Shown: positions 51,297-60,912, numbered from the stretch's first letter. The stretch: 64,000 bases of DNA from CAVVIG01 sp050249955 (GCA_050249955.1 JBFWPN010000004.1:372001-436000), one strand, 5' to 3'. Numbers and translations: made by a program. Notes: generated from the sequence alone by a model not told the origin.

Positions 51297-53795
51297 ATGC
51301 TCGTGTCGCTGACCCGTTCCCTGTTCTGCGCGGTTCTCCTTCTGCTGCTGGCCCCGCCCCTCGACGCCCAGACTCCCCAGCCGTCAGGCGACCGCGCGGT
51401 CGAGGGGACCGTGCGCGATAGCCAGACGCGTGAGCCGCTGCCCGGCGTCACGATCACGGCCGGTGATCGCGTGGCGGTCACCGGCCAGGACGGACGGTTC
51501 ACGCTGCGCGTGCCGGCAGGCTCGGTGCGGATCGAACTCGAACTGGGCGGCTTCTATCCCCTGGCGACGGTGCTGGACGCCGCGGTGGGCGAGGCTGACG
51601 CCGAGTTCCTGCTCGTGCCCCGCGAAGCCTTCTCCTCGTCGGTCGACGTCGTCGCCGTACCGCCGCCGGCCGCCGCCCCGTCCGCCGTGGCTGTCGCGCC
51701 CACCGAGGTGCTGCGCACGCCAGGGGCGCTCGACAATGTGTTCCGCACCCTGCAGACGCTGCCCGGCGTGTCGGCCGCCGACGAGTTCGGCAGCCGCATC
51801 GCGGTGCGCGGCGGTGCGCCCGACCAGAACCTCACGATGATGGACGGGGTCGAGATCCACGACCCCTACCGGCTGTTCGGGCTGACCAGTGCCTTCAACC
51901 CCGAGACAATCTCACGATTCGAACTGGCGACCGGCGGCTTCAGCGTCAAGTACGGCGACCGCCTCTCGTCCCTGCTCCTCGTGGAGAACCGCGAGGGGAC
52001 GAGGCGGGAGCGGTTCGACGGCTCGGCATCGCTGAGCATCACCGATGCGAACGTCGTGTTCGAGGGACGGCTGCCGAAGCAGGCGAGCGGCTCGTGGCTG
52101 GTGAGTGCCCGCCGGACGTACTACGACCTCGTGGCCTCGCGCATCACCGACCAGGACTTCCCGCGCTTCGCCGATGTCCAGGCCAAGGGGGTCTGGGATC
52201 TCGCCCCCGGCCGCCGGTTCTCGGTGTTCGCCCTCCGGAGCCGCCAGGCCGCCGCCCTGGACATCGACGAAACCGACGCCCGCGGCAAGTTCAACGACGA
52301 CACGAACAACGACCTGCTGTCGCTGCGGTTCGACACCTCGGTGGGCACCCTCGGTCAGTCGCACACCATCGTCTCGTACTCGAACAGCGCCTCGCGCTTC
52401 GGCGTCGATGCCGCCTTCGAGAACAGGAGCCAGCGGTCCAACGCACCCGACGACGAAGGGTTCGATGTCGCGGACGTGAAGTTCGATCGGACGCTGAACC
52501 TGCGCGACGTGTCGCTCCGCCAGGAACTCACGTGGGCGGCTGCCGGCCACGTGGTCGAGACGGGGGCGGAACTGCACGGGCTCGCGACCGACCTCGCGTA
52601 CGAGATCAGGGGCGACCGGAACCCGTCGGCTGCCAACGGCTCCTCGCAACAGGGCGGTGCGGGCCTGCCCGATTCACTGATCTCGTCGCGCGACCTGACC
52701 CGCGCCGGTGCATGGCTCCTCGACCGGTGGCAGGTGCGCCGCGCCCTGTCGGTGGAGGGTGGCCTGCGGCTGGACCGGAGCGGTGCGGGCGGAGAACTGC
52801 TGCTGTCGCCGCGTGCGAACGCCACGGTCGACCTGTCGCCGCGCACGCGACTGCGGGCGGCAGTGGGGCGATACACGCAAAGTCCCGGCTACGAAAAGCT
52901 GGTGCAGGGCGACTACGTGCTGGACCTGACGGGACCTGCGGGGGCCCGCGTTCGCAGTGAACGGGCCGTCCAGTCGTCGGTCGGGTTCGAGCACGAGCGG
53001 GGTGGTGCCACGTTCCGGGTCGAGGGCTACTACAAGCGGTCCACCAACCTCCTCATCGGCCAGCTCGAAACCGCGGCCGAGCGCCAGGCACGACTGGCTC
53101 GCTACGACTTCCCGGTCGCACTGACGTCGAGCATCCCGGTCGAGGCCCTCATCACGACGGCGCCCGTCAACGACGGGCGCGGGCGTGCGTACGGGTTCGA
53201 TCTCTTCATCTCGCGGACCTCGGCGCCTGCTTCCGCTCGCGTCCGCGGCTGGGCGAGCTACACCTGGGGACGGGCCGAGCGCGAGGCCTACGGTCGCACC
53301 TACGCGTTCGAGTACGACCGGCGCCACGCGTTCTCGGCGGTCGCCTCACTGCGCCTGACCGACCGGTGGGAGGTGGCCTCGACCACGAGGGTGGCGTCGG
53401 GCTTCCCGCGCACGGCGCCGCTCGGTCTGCGCGTGGCCGGAGTCGAGGATGAAGGCGACCGCGATGGGGATGGCAACACGCGCGAGCTGCTGCCGGGCCT
53501 GGATGCGGCGGGTCGGCTGATCTACGGCGTCGACTTCGGGGGCGTGGCCAACCTGAACAACGCGCGGCTGCCGGTCTTCGCGCGCGTCGACCTGCGGACC
53601 ACCTGGCGGCCCCGCGGCGCACAGGGGCGGTGGGAGCTGTACTTCGAGGTGGTGAACCTGCTGAACCGGCAGAATGCCGGCGCGCTGTCGGCCGAACTCG
53701 AGTACAACCCCGGTGGCGACCGTCCGCGCCTGGTCGAGGTGCGCGACCAGAGCATCCCGCGCTTCCCGACGCTGGGCCTCCGGTTCCGCTTCTGA
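51297..53795 (+). CDS. TonB-dependent receptor with carboxypeptidase-regulatory-like domain
   Basis: 832 residues. A signal peptide (to about 25, PPLDAQ), a carboxypeptidase-regulatory-like domain (about 34-105, VEGTVRDSQTREPLPGV), a plug (about 125-245 with LQTLPGVSAADEFGSRIAVRGG and DGVEIHDPYRLFG) and a barrel ending in FPTLGLRFRF. Substrate unknown. AGGGAG lies one base before ATG 51297 but seven bases before GTG 51303, so the GTG may be the true start. It stands opposite the flavoprotein gene and ends close to a convergent GGDEF gene. Confidence 0.88.
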   Translation: MLVSLTRSLFCAVLLLLLAPPLDAQTPQPSGDRAVEGTVRDSQTREPLPGVTITAGDRVAVTGQDGRFTLRVPAGSVRIELELGGFYPLATVLDAAVGEADAEFLLVPREAFSSSVDVVAVPPPAAAPSAVAVAPTEVLRTPGALDNVFRTLQTLPGVSAADEFGSRIAVRGGAPDQNLTMMDGVEIHDPYRLFGLTSAFNPETISRFELATGGFSVKYGDRLSSLLLVENREGTRRERFDGSASLSITDANVVFEGRLPKQASGSWLVSARRTYYDLVASRITDQDFPRFADVQAKGVWDLAPGRRFSVFALRSRQAAALDIDETDARGKFNDDTNNDLLSLRFDTSVGTLGQSHTIVSYSNSASRFGVDAAFENRSQRSNAPDDEGFDVADVKFDRTLNLRDVSLRQELTWAAAGHVVETGAELHGLATDLAYEIRGDRNPSAANGSSQQGGAGLPDSLISSRDLTRAGAWLLDRWQVRRALSVEGGLRLDRSGAGGELLLSPRANATVDLSPRTRLRAAVGRYTQSPGYEKLVQGDYVLDLTGPAGARVRSERAVQSSVGFEHERGGATFRVEGYYKRSTNLLIGQLETAAERQARLARYDFPVALTSSIPVEALITTAPVNDGRGRAYGFDLFISRTSAPASARVRGWASYTWGRAEREAYGRTYAFEYDRRHAFSAVASLRLTDRWEVASTTRVASGFPRTAPLGLRVAGVEDEGDRDGDGNTRELLPGLDAAGRLIYGVDFGGVANLNNARLPVFARVDLRTTWRPRGAQGRWELYFEVVNLLNRQNAGALSAELEYNPGGDRPRLVEVRDQSIPRFPTLGLRFRF

Positions 53796-53801
53796 CCGCT
53801 G

Positions 53802-54920
53802 CTAGACTCCCGGGAGGACGCCGAACTGCTTCAGGAAGCTGGTCTCCTGGACTGGCGGCGCCACCGGGGCGAACACGTGCACCCGCGCGCGTCCTGCCGC
53901 CTTCGCGTCGGACAGCGCCTTGTGCGCCGCCCGCAGCAGTTCGCGCGGCATGGTGCCCGAGACCTTCGTGTCCGCAACCCCGGCGGAGAAGGTGTGCCCG
54001 CCGCTGCCGGCCGGTGTCTCGTACAGCCACTTGGCGTGTGCTTCCTCCAGCTTCGTCTTCGCCGCTCCGGCATCGGTCGCCGGCATGACGATGACGAACT
54101 CGTCCCCGCCAAGCCGCAGCAGCGCGTCGTCGGTGTCGAACTGGTTGCGGAGGTAGTGGGCGAAACCGGTCAGGAAATGGTCGCCCGCATCGTGGCCGGC
54201 CGACAGGTTGACCATGGTGAAGTGGTCGAGATCGATCACGGCCACTGTGAGGTCTGCACCCCAGTTGCCGGCTTCGGCGACCTTCTGCGCGATCGTGGCG
54301 TCCATCTGCGTGCGGTTCGGCACGCCGGTGAGCGGATCGAGGCGGGCGTGGTCGCGTAGCCGCTCGCGCATCTGCATCACGGTGAGTGGCAGGACGAGGC
54401 GGTCGGCCACCTCGACGAGCCGGCGCCGGGCCGGCTCCGGCAGCGGCGGGTTGGGCGTGCCGTCCTGCGCGTCTGCCGACGCGTAGAGTACGCCGAGCAA
54501 CTCGCCCTCCGCCATCAGCGGAGCGCAGACGCCCTGGTCGTCATGCTGCGGCGGAGGGACGATCGTGGTCAGCAGGCTGTCCAGCGAGGCGGTGTCATCG
54601 AGGTGCTGCGCGACACACGCCGGCATCGCGCGGTCGTCGGTCTCGGCCACGGCTCCCCACTGGGCGATGGCCGACAGCTGGCCCCGGTTCGCGGGGTCTA
54701 CGAGGTAGAGCGCACCACTGGTCTGCGGGAAGAGCCGCTCGAGGTGCAGCGCCAGGACGAAGCGCAGTTCCTGGCGCGAGCGCAGTCCCTGCAGCAGCAC
54801 GGTCAGCGCCTGGTACTGCCGGAGTTCCTGGAGTTCTGCTTCCGCCCGCGACCCCTCGTGCCGTGCGTGTGGCGCCGGATCGACGTGGGCCGCGATGGGT
54901 TCGTGCAGCTGGCTGTCCAT
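53802..54920 (-). CDS. GAF-GGDEF diguanylate cyclase, paralogue of the 39454 gene
   Basis: 372 residues from ATG 54920, with AGGAGA upstream. GAF-like domain (about 35-170; ALYLVDPANRG, PLMAEGELLGVLYAS), then GGDEF (about 200-355): DPLTGVPNRTQMDA, DLDHFTMVN and RLGGDEFVIV. The I-site position reads DTDD, so the Arg needed for feedback inhibition is missing. It lacks the PAS domain of its paralogue. It lies 16 bases after the EAL-HDOD gene, forming a second copy of that cassette. Confidence 0.9.
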   Translation of the reverse strand: MDSQLHEPIAAHVDPAPHARHEGSRAEAELQELRQYQALTVLLQGLRSRQELRFVLALHLERLFPQTSGALYLVDPANRGQLSAIAQWGAVAETDDRAMPACVAQHLDDTASLDSLLTTIVPPPQHDDQGVCAPLMAEGELLGVLYASADAQDGTPNPPLPEPARRRLVEVADRLVLPLTVMQMRERLRDHARLDPLTGVPNRTQMDATIAQKVAEAGNWGADLTVAVIDLDHFTMVNLSAGHDAGDHFLTGFAHYLRNQFDTDDALLRLGGDEFVIVMPATDAGAAKTKLEEAHAKWLYETPAGSGGHTFSAGVADTKVSGTMPRELLRAAHKALSDAKAAGRARVHVFAPVAPPVQETSFLKQFGVLPGV

Positions 54921-54936
54921 GGTCTCTCCTGTGCGA

Positions 54937-56208
54937 TCACTTCCCCTGGCCGATGCCCTGCAGCGCGCGCGCCCACCGGAGGGCATCGCCATATGCTCGG
55001 CCGAGCGTGCTGAGCGAGATGTTGGCCTTGCGGGCGAGCAGCGTCGTGTTGTTCCAGTCGCCGCGGGCGTAGGCATCCACGGCGTCGAGCACGAGCCGGG
55101 GCTGGTTGGGGGGCCCGAGCAGCGCGTCACGGATCGCGCGTGGCAGCGGCACGCCCTCGACGATGTCCTGCATGGGGCGCCGGAGGACGACGTCGAGCAG
55201 CGAGCAGAGGCCGAGGAGGAAGTACTCGCCCGAGGCGGACGTGCCGGCGGCCTGGCTGCCCACCTCCTCGCAGCAGCGCGCGCGGATGAGCGCCATGGTC
55301 AGGAGCTGTTCGTCGATGTTGCTCTCGAGGCCCGCGAGCGTCCAGACCGACGCCCACTGCCGCACGCGCTCACGCCCGAGCAGCACCAGCGCCTGACGCA
55401 GGGAGGTGACCTCGCGGCACAGGCCGAGCGCGGGTGAGTTCACGGCGCGGAGCACGCGAAAGGCCAGCGACACGTCGCTCTTCACCAGGTCTTCGAGCTC
55501 GGCGACGGTGAGATCCTCCCGCGACAGGGCCCCGAGCAGGCGCAGGTAGGTGTGCTGCTGCGGCGACACCGCCTTGGCACTGACGCCGGACGGCCTGCAG
55601 AAGTAGAAGCCCTGGAACAGCTGGTAGCCGAGTGACCGGGCGAGCTGTTGCATCTCCCGGGTTTCCACCTTCTCGGCGATCAGGCGGAGGCCGCGGGCGC
55701 GGAAACGCCGGGCCACTTCGGCGAGCACGTCCGGCGGGGTCTGCAGCACGTCCATCTTCACGAAGCCGGCATAGGGCAGGAGACGCTCGGCCGGCGAGCC
55801 GGGAACGAAGTCGTCGAGTCCGATGACGTAGCCCCGCTCGTGCAGGCGCCGGCAGGCGTCCACCACGTCGTCATCCACCTCCACGGTCTCGATCACCTCG
55901 AGCGCGAGCTGCGACGGCGGCACCTGCATGGCGACATCGGACAGCAACGTGGCGCGCGTGAAGTTGATGAAGGCCGGGCGGCCGTCGGTGAGGGTGTCGA
56001 ACCCGAGCGTCAGCATCGCGTCGATCAGCACGCGTGCCGTGGCCTGGTCGTCGGGGCTGGCACACGCGTCGGCATCGGCCGCGCCGCGGTACAGGAGCTC
56101 GAACCCGAACACCGAGCCCCTCGCGTCGAGAATCGGCTGGCGTGCCAGGTAGACGGCGTCCTCGACAGGGCTGGCGGACGCGGCGGCTGTCACGGATGCG
56201 GTGTGCAC
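54937..56208 (-). CDS. EAL-HDOD signalling protein, paralogue of the 38171 gene
   Basis: 423 residues from a GTG at 56208, with GAGG five bases upstream. EAL-like domain: LARQPILDARG, LALEVIE at the EAL site, GLDDFVPGSP, FVKMDV, LIAEKVE, FQGFYFCRP. HDOD domain from about 210 (SLAFRVLRAVNSPALGL). The same catalytic residues are kept as in its paralogue. It comes before the GAF-GGDEF gene on the minus strand, mirroring the plus-strand cassette at 38171-40947. Activity against c-di-GMP is uncertain. Confidence 0.86.
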   Translation of the reverse strand: MHTASVTAAASASPVEDAVYLARQPILDARGSVFGFELLYRGAADADACASPDDQATARVLIDAMLTLGFDTLTDGRPAFINFTRATLLSDVAMQVPPSQLALEVIETVEVDDDVVDACRRLHERGYVIGLDDFVPGSPAERLLPYAGFVKMDVLQTPPDVLAEVARRFRARGLRLIAEKVETREMQQLARSLGYQLFQGFYFCRPSGVSAKAVSPQQHTYLRLLGALSREDLTVAELEDLVKSDVSLAFRVLRAVNSPALGLCREVTSLRQALVLLGRERVRQWASVWTLAGLESNIDEQLLTMALIRARCCEEVGSQAAGTSASGEYFLLGLCSLLDVVLRRPMQDIVEGVPLPRAIRDALLGPPNQPRLVLDAVDAYARGDWNNTTLLARKANISLSTLGRAYGDALRWARALQGIGQGK

Positions 56209-56300
56209 TCGGGCCTCACAGGCTTGGACCGACGGTGCAGAGGTGCGCAGCAGGCGCACGGAGACCGTCTCGGCCGTAATCGGCAGCGTGCGTGCGGGCT

Positions 56301-57272
56301 TCAGCCTGCGGTCGCAGCCTGAACATGCGAGGGGGCCGTGCGTGGAAGATCGACGACCACTGTCGTGCCCACGCCGGGCTCGCTACGGACAGCGATCTGA
56401 CCGCCGAGGAGGTGCACGAGTTCCCGGCTCAGGTGCAGCCCGAGTCCGGATCCGCCATAGAGGCGCGTGGTGGATACGTCGGCCTGGTGGAAGCGCACGA
56501 AGAGGTGCTTCAGCTGGTCGGCGGACATGCCGATCCCGGTGTCGCGCACGGTGAACGCCACGTCGGAGTCGGCGGCGTCCACGTGCAGGGTGACGCTACC
56601 CTCGCTGGTGAACTTGCAGGCGTTCCCGAGCAGGTTGGTCAGCACCTGGCGGACGCGGGTGTAGTCGCTGACAAGCGTGCCCGTTTCGCCGGAGACGGCG
56701 ACGGAGAACTGGAGGCCGCGCGTCTGGGCGAGCATGCCGAAATCGTGGCTCAGGGTCTGGATCAGTTCGGCCACCGCAAACGGAGCCACCTCGAGGTCGA
56801 CCCGTCCAGCCTCGATCTTCGAGATGTCCAGCACGTTGTTGACGAGCGCCAGCAGGTGCCTGCCCGAGTCGCGGATGCGGCCGAGGTCGTGTGCCACCCA
56901 CTCGAGCCCTTCGTCATGGGCCTGTTCGAGGGCGAGTTCCGCGTAGCCGATCACGGCGTTCAGGGGCGTGCGCAGCTCGTGGCTCATGTTCGCCACGAAC
57001 GCGCTCTTCGCGCGGCTGGCCGACTCGGCCTCGTGCGCAGCGAGGCGGAGTTCCTCCCTGGTGTTCTCGAGTTCCGAGACGATGATCGCGGAGTTCACGA
57101 GGGCTTCCGCCTGGGCCGCGGCGAGCTGCGCCGCCTCCTGCCTGCTGTGCGCCGCATGAAGCCGGAGGTTCGCCACGATGTCGGCCAGTGCCGGGCGCAG
57201 TTCGACCGGCAGCTGGGTGCCGAGCCGCTCCAGGGCGGCCAGGGCGTCGGTGAAGGCGGTCAGGGTCGGCAC
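56301..57272 (-). CDS. Soluble HisKA histidine kinase
   Basis: 323 residues from a GTG at 57272 preceded by GGGG. A helical N-terminus (about 1-75) precedes HisKA with NMSHELRTPLNAVIGYAE (phosphorylated His) and HATPase (NLLGNACKFT, DTGIGMS, GSGLGLHLSRELV). No membrane or PAS domain is visible. It overlaps the 3' end of the tusA-like gene by 13 bases, so it belongs to the DsrE2-TusA transcript. There is no receiver nearby; a partner must be elsewhere or among the Hpt/receiver proteins at 36-38 kb. Confidence 0.88.
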   Translation of the reverse strand: MPTLTAFTDALAALERLGTQLPVELRPALADIVANLRLHAAHSRQEAAQLAAAQAEALVNSAIIVSELENTREELRLAAHEAESASRAKSAFVANMSHELRTPLNAVIGYAELALEQAHDEGLEWVAHDLGRIRDSGRHLLALVNNVLDISKIEAGRVDLEVAPFAVAELIQTLSHDFGMLAQTRGLQFSVAVSGETGTLVSDYTRVRQVLTNLLGNACKFTSEGSVTLHVDAADSDVAFTVRDTGIGMSADQLKHLFVRFHQADVSTTRLYGGSGLGLHLSRELVHLLGGQIAVRSEPGVGTTVVVDLPRTAPSHVQAATAG

Positions 57273-57490
57273 ACCGTCCCCCGGACGGTTGGCGCCTCGG
57301 CATCGGCGAGGGTGAGCTGGAGCCCCAGTCGGCGGGCCCACGCCTCCACGTCGAGCCGGAAGGCCGGGTCGTCGGCGACGAATGCGAGCGCCGCACCCGG
57401 AGCCAGCTTCTTGAGTTCGTTGTTCAGGCGGACGATCGGCAGCGGACAGCGCACGCCGCGGAGGTCGATCGTCGAGGGAGTTGTCGTCAT
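57260..57490 (-). CDS. TusA-family sulfur carrier protein
   Basis: 76 residues with the family CPxP motif (GVRCPLPIVRLNNELKKL) and a VADDPAF strand. TusA proteins carry persulfide sulfur on the motif Cys. The DsrE2-like gene 15 bases upstream is the usual partner in sulfur trafficking, as in sulfur-oxidising or rhodanese-linked clusters, though no rhodanese or hdr gene is seen here. The gene overlaps the downstream kinase. Confidence 0.9.
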   Translation of the reverse strand: MTTTPSTIDLRGVRCPLPIVRLNNELKKLAPGAALAFVADDPAFRLDVEAWARRLGLQLTLADAEAPTVRGTVCRP

Positions 57491-57504
57491 GTCGTCGCTC
57501 GCAT

Positions 57505-58035
57505 TCAGATGAAGATGACGTGTCCACCCGCGGACTGGTCCCAGATGTGTGCCACGCCGCACATTTCGTACTCGACCCCCGACATCAGCTCCGAACGGTC
57601 GATTCCCATCATGGTCATCGTGCTCTCGCACACCCCGAAGCTGATGCCGCTCTCGCGGGCGACTGCCAGCAGTTCGGGCAGTGACGGGATGCCCTTGCTG
57701 CGCATCTGGTGCTGCATGAGGGCGCGTCCGATGCCGGCCATGTCCAGGCGCGAGAGGCGCGCGCCTTCGGGCCCCCTGGGCATCAGCCAGCCGAACAGGC
57801 GGTCGAGCAGCGGCTTGCGCGCCGGGGCGTGGCCGGTGCGCAGCAGTGCGGTTCCCCAGAAGGTGAAGAACATCATCACGTCGATGCCGCAGGCGGCCGC
57901 CCCGGTGGCCAGCGTGAACGCGGCCTGCAGGCGATCGAGCTCGCCGCTGAAGACGATCAACGTCAGCCGGCCGGGACCCTCCTGGGTGATGGTGGCTGGC
58001 GTCGGGCAGGGGGTGAGAGACACGGAGGCACTCAT
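57505..58035 (-). CDS. DsrE/DsrF/DrsH-like (DsrE2) protein
   Basis: 176 residues. A Rossmann-like DsrE fold (LTLIVFSGELDRLQAAF, AAACGIDVMMFFTFWG) with a buried hydrophobic helix pair and cysteines in GVCESTM and MCGVAHIW typical of the DsrE2 group. It likely exchanges persulfide with the TusA encoded next to it. The two genes are probably one operon with the kinase at 56301. Confidence 0.88.
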   Translation of the reverse strand: MSASVSLTPCPTPATITQEGPGRLTLIVFSGELDRLQAAFTLATGAAACGIDVMMFFTFWGTALLRTGHAPARKPLLDRLFGWLMPRGPEGARLSRLDMAGIGRALMQHQMRSKGIPSLPELLAVARESGISFGVCESTMTMMGIDRSELMSGVEYEMCGVAHIWDQSAGGHVIFI

Positions 58036-58180
58036 GGCGCTGACTCTGGTATCGGCACCACATCAGACAGATAGCGACGTGCCGGTGCACGGATTGGCGC
58101 CCGCTCTCGCAGGATCTGTAAGAGGTTTCCCTGACGTTGCGGACTGCGGATTTCCGTCTCAGGTGTCCACCGGATGGCCG

Positions 58181-58630
58181 ATGATGGTTGGCTTGAAACG
58201 CCGCGACTTCTCGACTGTCACCAGGCAACTGCGCGAGGCGCAGCCGGAGGGGGCTGCCCCTGATACCCGCCTCGGATCCCTCGAGCAGCAGGTCGAGGCG
58301 ATCGCGAGGGGCGACCTCGAGGGCTTCTTCGCCCATGCGCACGACGACCTGACCTTCGAGATCTTCGCGCCACACGAATTCGGGTTCATCGGGGCTGCCC
58401 GGGGCGTGGACGCGGTCCGCTACGCCATCGAGCACAATTTCGGACTCGTGGAAGGACAGCGCCCGGTGCTGACCAGCATCATGCAGCAGGGCGACACGAT
58501 CGTGGTCTTCGGGCGGGAGACGGGGATTCACCGCTCCGGAGGCGGGGCGTACGTGGTCGAGTTCGTCCAGAAGTTCACGTTCCGTGAGGGACGTCTCGCG
58601 TCCATCCGGTCGATCGTCGCGCGCGCCTGA
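58181..58630 (+). CDS. SnoaL-like (NTF2-fold) protein
   Basis: 149 residues from the ATG pair at 58181/58184; starts further upstream in frame are possible. The body is an NTF2-like fold: LEQQVEAIARGDLEGFFAHAH, FEIFAPHEFGFIGAARG, then VVFGRETGIHRSGG and FTFREGRLASIRSIVAR. Such proteins act as ketosteroid-isomerase-type enzymes or as small-molecule binders. It is divergent from the DsrE2/TusA operon. No specific role can be given. Confidence 0.75.
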   Translation: MMVGLKRRDFSTVTRQLREAQPEGAAPDTRLGSLEQQVEAIARGDLEGFFAHAHDDLTFEIFAPHEFGFIGAARGVDAVRYAIEHNFGLVEGQRPVLTSIMQQGDTIVVFGRETGIHRSGGGAYVVEFVQKFTFREGRLASIRSIVARA

Positions 58631-58893
58631 GCCTGACAATGGACCACCGCGGCCGTATCGCGGTCCAACATTGGCGCGGCGTTGCCCACCCTGCACTAAG
58701 GGAAGACCCACCCCCCTGTATTTGGATATTTGCTGACGTATTTCTTATGCAATACTAACGCGAATCAAATGGGGGCTGAGCTTGGCCGGGTATCCGGCCG
58801 GTTTGCGAGAGGACGCTAGGGTCAGCGGCCTCTTCCCCGCATTCATTCCCGCGGCGCCCGGCTGGTGCTGGACGCCACCCTGCAGGAGATACC

Positions 58894-59643
58894 GTGCGGA
58901 CGCATACTCAAGCGACACAGTCGACCATCACACCGGAGCGGGCGGTCGAGTTCCTCAAGGAAGGGAACGATCGGTTCGTGCGCAACCTGAAGGCGAACCG
59001 CAACCTGCTCGAGCAGGTGAACGAGACGCGCGATGGTCAGTGGCCCTTCGCCACCATCCTGAGCTGCATCGACTCGCGCACGTCGGCGGAACTCGTGTTC
59101 GACCAGGGGCTGGGCGACATCTTCAGCATCCGCCTGGCGGGCAACGTGCTGTCCGAGGCCGTGCTCGGCAGCATGGAGTTCGCGTGCAAGCTGGCCGGCT
59201 CGCGCGTGATCGTCGTGCTGGGGCACACCAACTGCGGTGCCGTGAAGGGAGCCTGCGACAACGTCCAGATGGGGAACCTGACGACGCTGCTCAACCTGAT
59301 CCAGCCGTCGGTCTACCTCGAGCGCAGCGTCACCGAGAACCGGACCTCGAAGAACATCGAGTTCGTGAACAAGGTGGCATACATCCAGGTGCGCCGGACG
59401 GTCGAAGGGGTCGTGGAGCGCAGCCTCATCCTGCGCGAGATGATCGAGCAAGGGGCGCTCGGCCTGATCGGCGCGATGTACGACGTCTCGACCGGTGCCG
59501 TGCACTTCCTGCCCGATACCTGGATGTGCGGGTCGGTCCGTCACTTCTACCTGGACGCATCGGGCAACAGCACCGTGCCCCCGCAGGCCTCCGCACCGAA
59601 GGTGCCGACCAAGGTGCCGCAGCTCGCCGCCGCCGCCAAGTAG
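58894..59643 (+). CDS. Beta-class carbonic anhydrase
   Basis: 249 residues from a GTG at 58894 with AGGAGA upstream. The zinc and catalytic residues are in place: CIDSR (Cys58, Asp60, Arg62) and GHTNCGA (His111, Cys114). It interconverts CO2 and bicarbonate. A C-terminal Pro/Ala/Lys tail extends past the usual end. An AT-rich stretch around 58720-58760, unusual here, may hold its promoter. Confidence 0.93.
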   Translation: MRTHTQATQSTITPERAVEFLKEGNDRFVRNLKANRNLLEQVNETRDGQWPFATILSCIDSRTSAELVFDQGLGDIFSIRLAGNVLSEAVLGSMEFACKLAGSRVIVVLGHTNCGAVKGACDNVQMGNLTTLLNLIQPSVYLERSVTENRTSKNIEFVNKVAYIQVRRTVEGVVERSLILREMIEQGALGLIGAMYDVSTGAVHFLPDTWMCGSVRHFYLDASGNSTVPPQASAPKVPTKVPQLAAAAK

Positions 59644-59652
59644 CGCGCGACG

Positions 59653-60912
59653 TCAGAGGCTGAACTGCGCCTGGATCGTCAGCATGTTCTCCGGGCGCCG
59701 CGGCGCCGCGGTGCTCCGATCGAAGACGGTCCGCTCGAAGTTGAGCTGCCACTTCACGAGCGGGTTCATGAACCAGTTCAGGCCGACGACTGCCGAGTCG
59801 GCCTGGCCGCTGGTCCCCGCGGCGGCGAGCCCGAGGTTGAACGCGTTGCGGCTCACGTGCAGCCGCTGGTACCGGGCCACGACCTGCAGCGCGCCCCAGT
59901 GGTTGCTGGGTGGGTCGAAGTTGATCCGAGGCCGGACGTTCCGCTCCACGGCCGCCTCACCGGTGAGGACCCAGGAGCCGGCGACCTGCCACGCGGTGTG
60001 CTCCACATCGGCGAGCACGTCACCACGCCGGATGGCACCCGTCGACTTCACGTACTCGGCATATCCCCAGAACGGGCCGTGGAAGAACACGGCCTGCGGC
60101 GACCAGCGGTTTCTCCGTCCCTCACCTGACGACCCCGACGCATACGCGAAGAACGGCTGGCGACCCGACGACAGGAATGTCGGCACCGGCCCCCCCTGGA
60201 CGCCAGTGCTGGCGGCAATGCCTGCGCTGAAGTTGGTGAGCGGGCTCTTCGCCTGCCGCGCCCACGGCCGCAGCATCACGCGTCCGATCATGTCCTTCGA
60301 GTCGTTCGTGTCGAGCTCGGACAGTTGACCGTCGGCTGAGCCGTTCCCGATCATGGCCCCGTAGTTGACGACGCCTCCGGCGAGACTGCCGAAGGCCTGG
60401 ATGCCCGTATCGCGGTCGGGGGCGACGCTCGTGCTCATCCCGCGTTCCTGGAAGAGCGTCTGCGTCACGAGCAGGAGCCGGTCGTAGCTGAACGGGGCTT
60501 TCTGCTTGCCCACCCGAACGTGGAGCGCGGGCGAGAACACCGTGTCGAAGTAGGCGTCCCGCAGGGTCAGCACGTTGTTGGAGAAGTCGACGTTCCAGTA
60601 GTAGTCGAAGTGCCGCGCAAGCCGTCCCTGGAAGATGAACCGGAAGCGCCGCATCGTGAATGTGTCGGTCACGCGCTTCTGGTCGTCGTTCAGGGCGAAG
60701 CGTCCTTCCATCTGGAGGAAGCCGCCAACCTGGAGCCGGTTGTCGCCGTTGTCGCTCTGGATGACGAAGGCGGGCGTCGTGACCGGCGGCGGCCCCGATG
60801 GAGGCTGCTGGGCGGCACCCTGCGCCAGCGCGCGCGGCGCCATCAGGGCGAGGAACAGGGCGGTGAGAAGGCTCGAGAGGGAAGCGCGCACGGCGAAGAT
60901 GTGGTTAGGCAC
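59653..60912 (-). CDS. OprO/OprP-type phosphate-selective porin
   Basis: 419 residues from a GTG at 60912 (a GTG at 60891 is also possible). A signal peptide (to about 31, RALAQG) is followed by a barrel with family features: VGGFLQMEGRFALNDDQ, MRRFRFIFQGRLARHFDYYWNVDF, RDAYFDTVFSPALHVRVGKQKAPF and a C-terminal aromatic-type strand (NMLTIQAQFSL). OprO/P porins pass phosphate or polyphosphate, but many relatives are general anion porins. It is convergent with the carbonic anhydrase gene. Confidence 0.85.
   Translation of the reverse strand: MPNHIFAVRASLSSLLTALFLALMAPRALAQGAAQQPPSGPPPVTTPAFVIQSDNGDNRLQVGGFLQMEGRFALNDDQKRVTDTFTMRRFRFIFQGRLARHFDYYWNVDFSNNVLTLRDAYFDTVFSPALHVRVGKQKAPFSYDRLLLVTQTLFQERGMSTSVAPDRDTGIQAFGSLAGGVVNYGAMIGNGSADGQLSELDTNDSKDMIGRVMLRPWARQAKSPLTNFSAGIAASTGVQGGPVPTFLSSGRQPFFAYASGSSGEGRRNRWSPQAVFFHGPFWGYAEYVKSTGAIRRGDVLADVEHTAWQVAGSWVLTGEAAVERNVRPRINFDPPSNHWGALQVVARYQRLHVSRNAFNLGLAAAGTSGQADSAVVGLNWFMNPLVKWQLNFERTVFDRSTAAPRRPENMLTIQAQFSL

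Noticed and set aside
58730..58758. Promoter TTGCTG-17-TACTAA for the carbonic anhydrase gene
   Set aside because: Spacing is ideal but each hexamer matches only three of six bases; kept only as a note in the gene entry.
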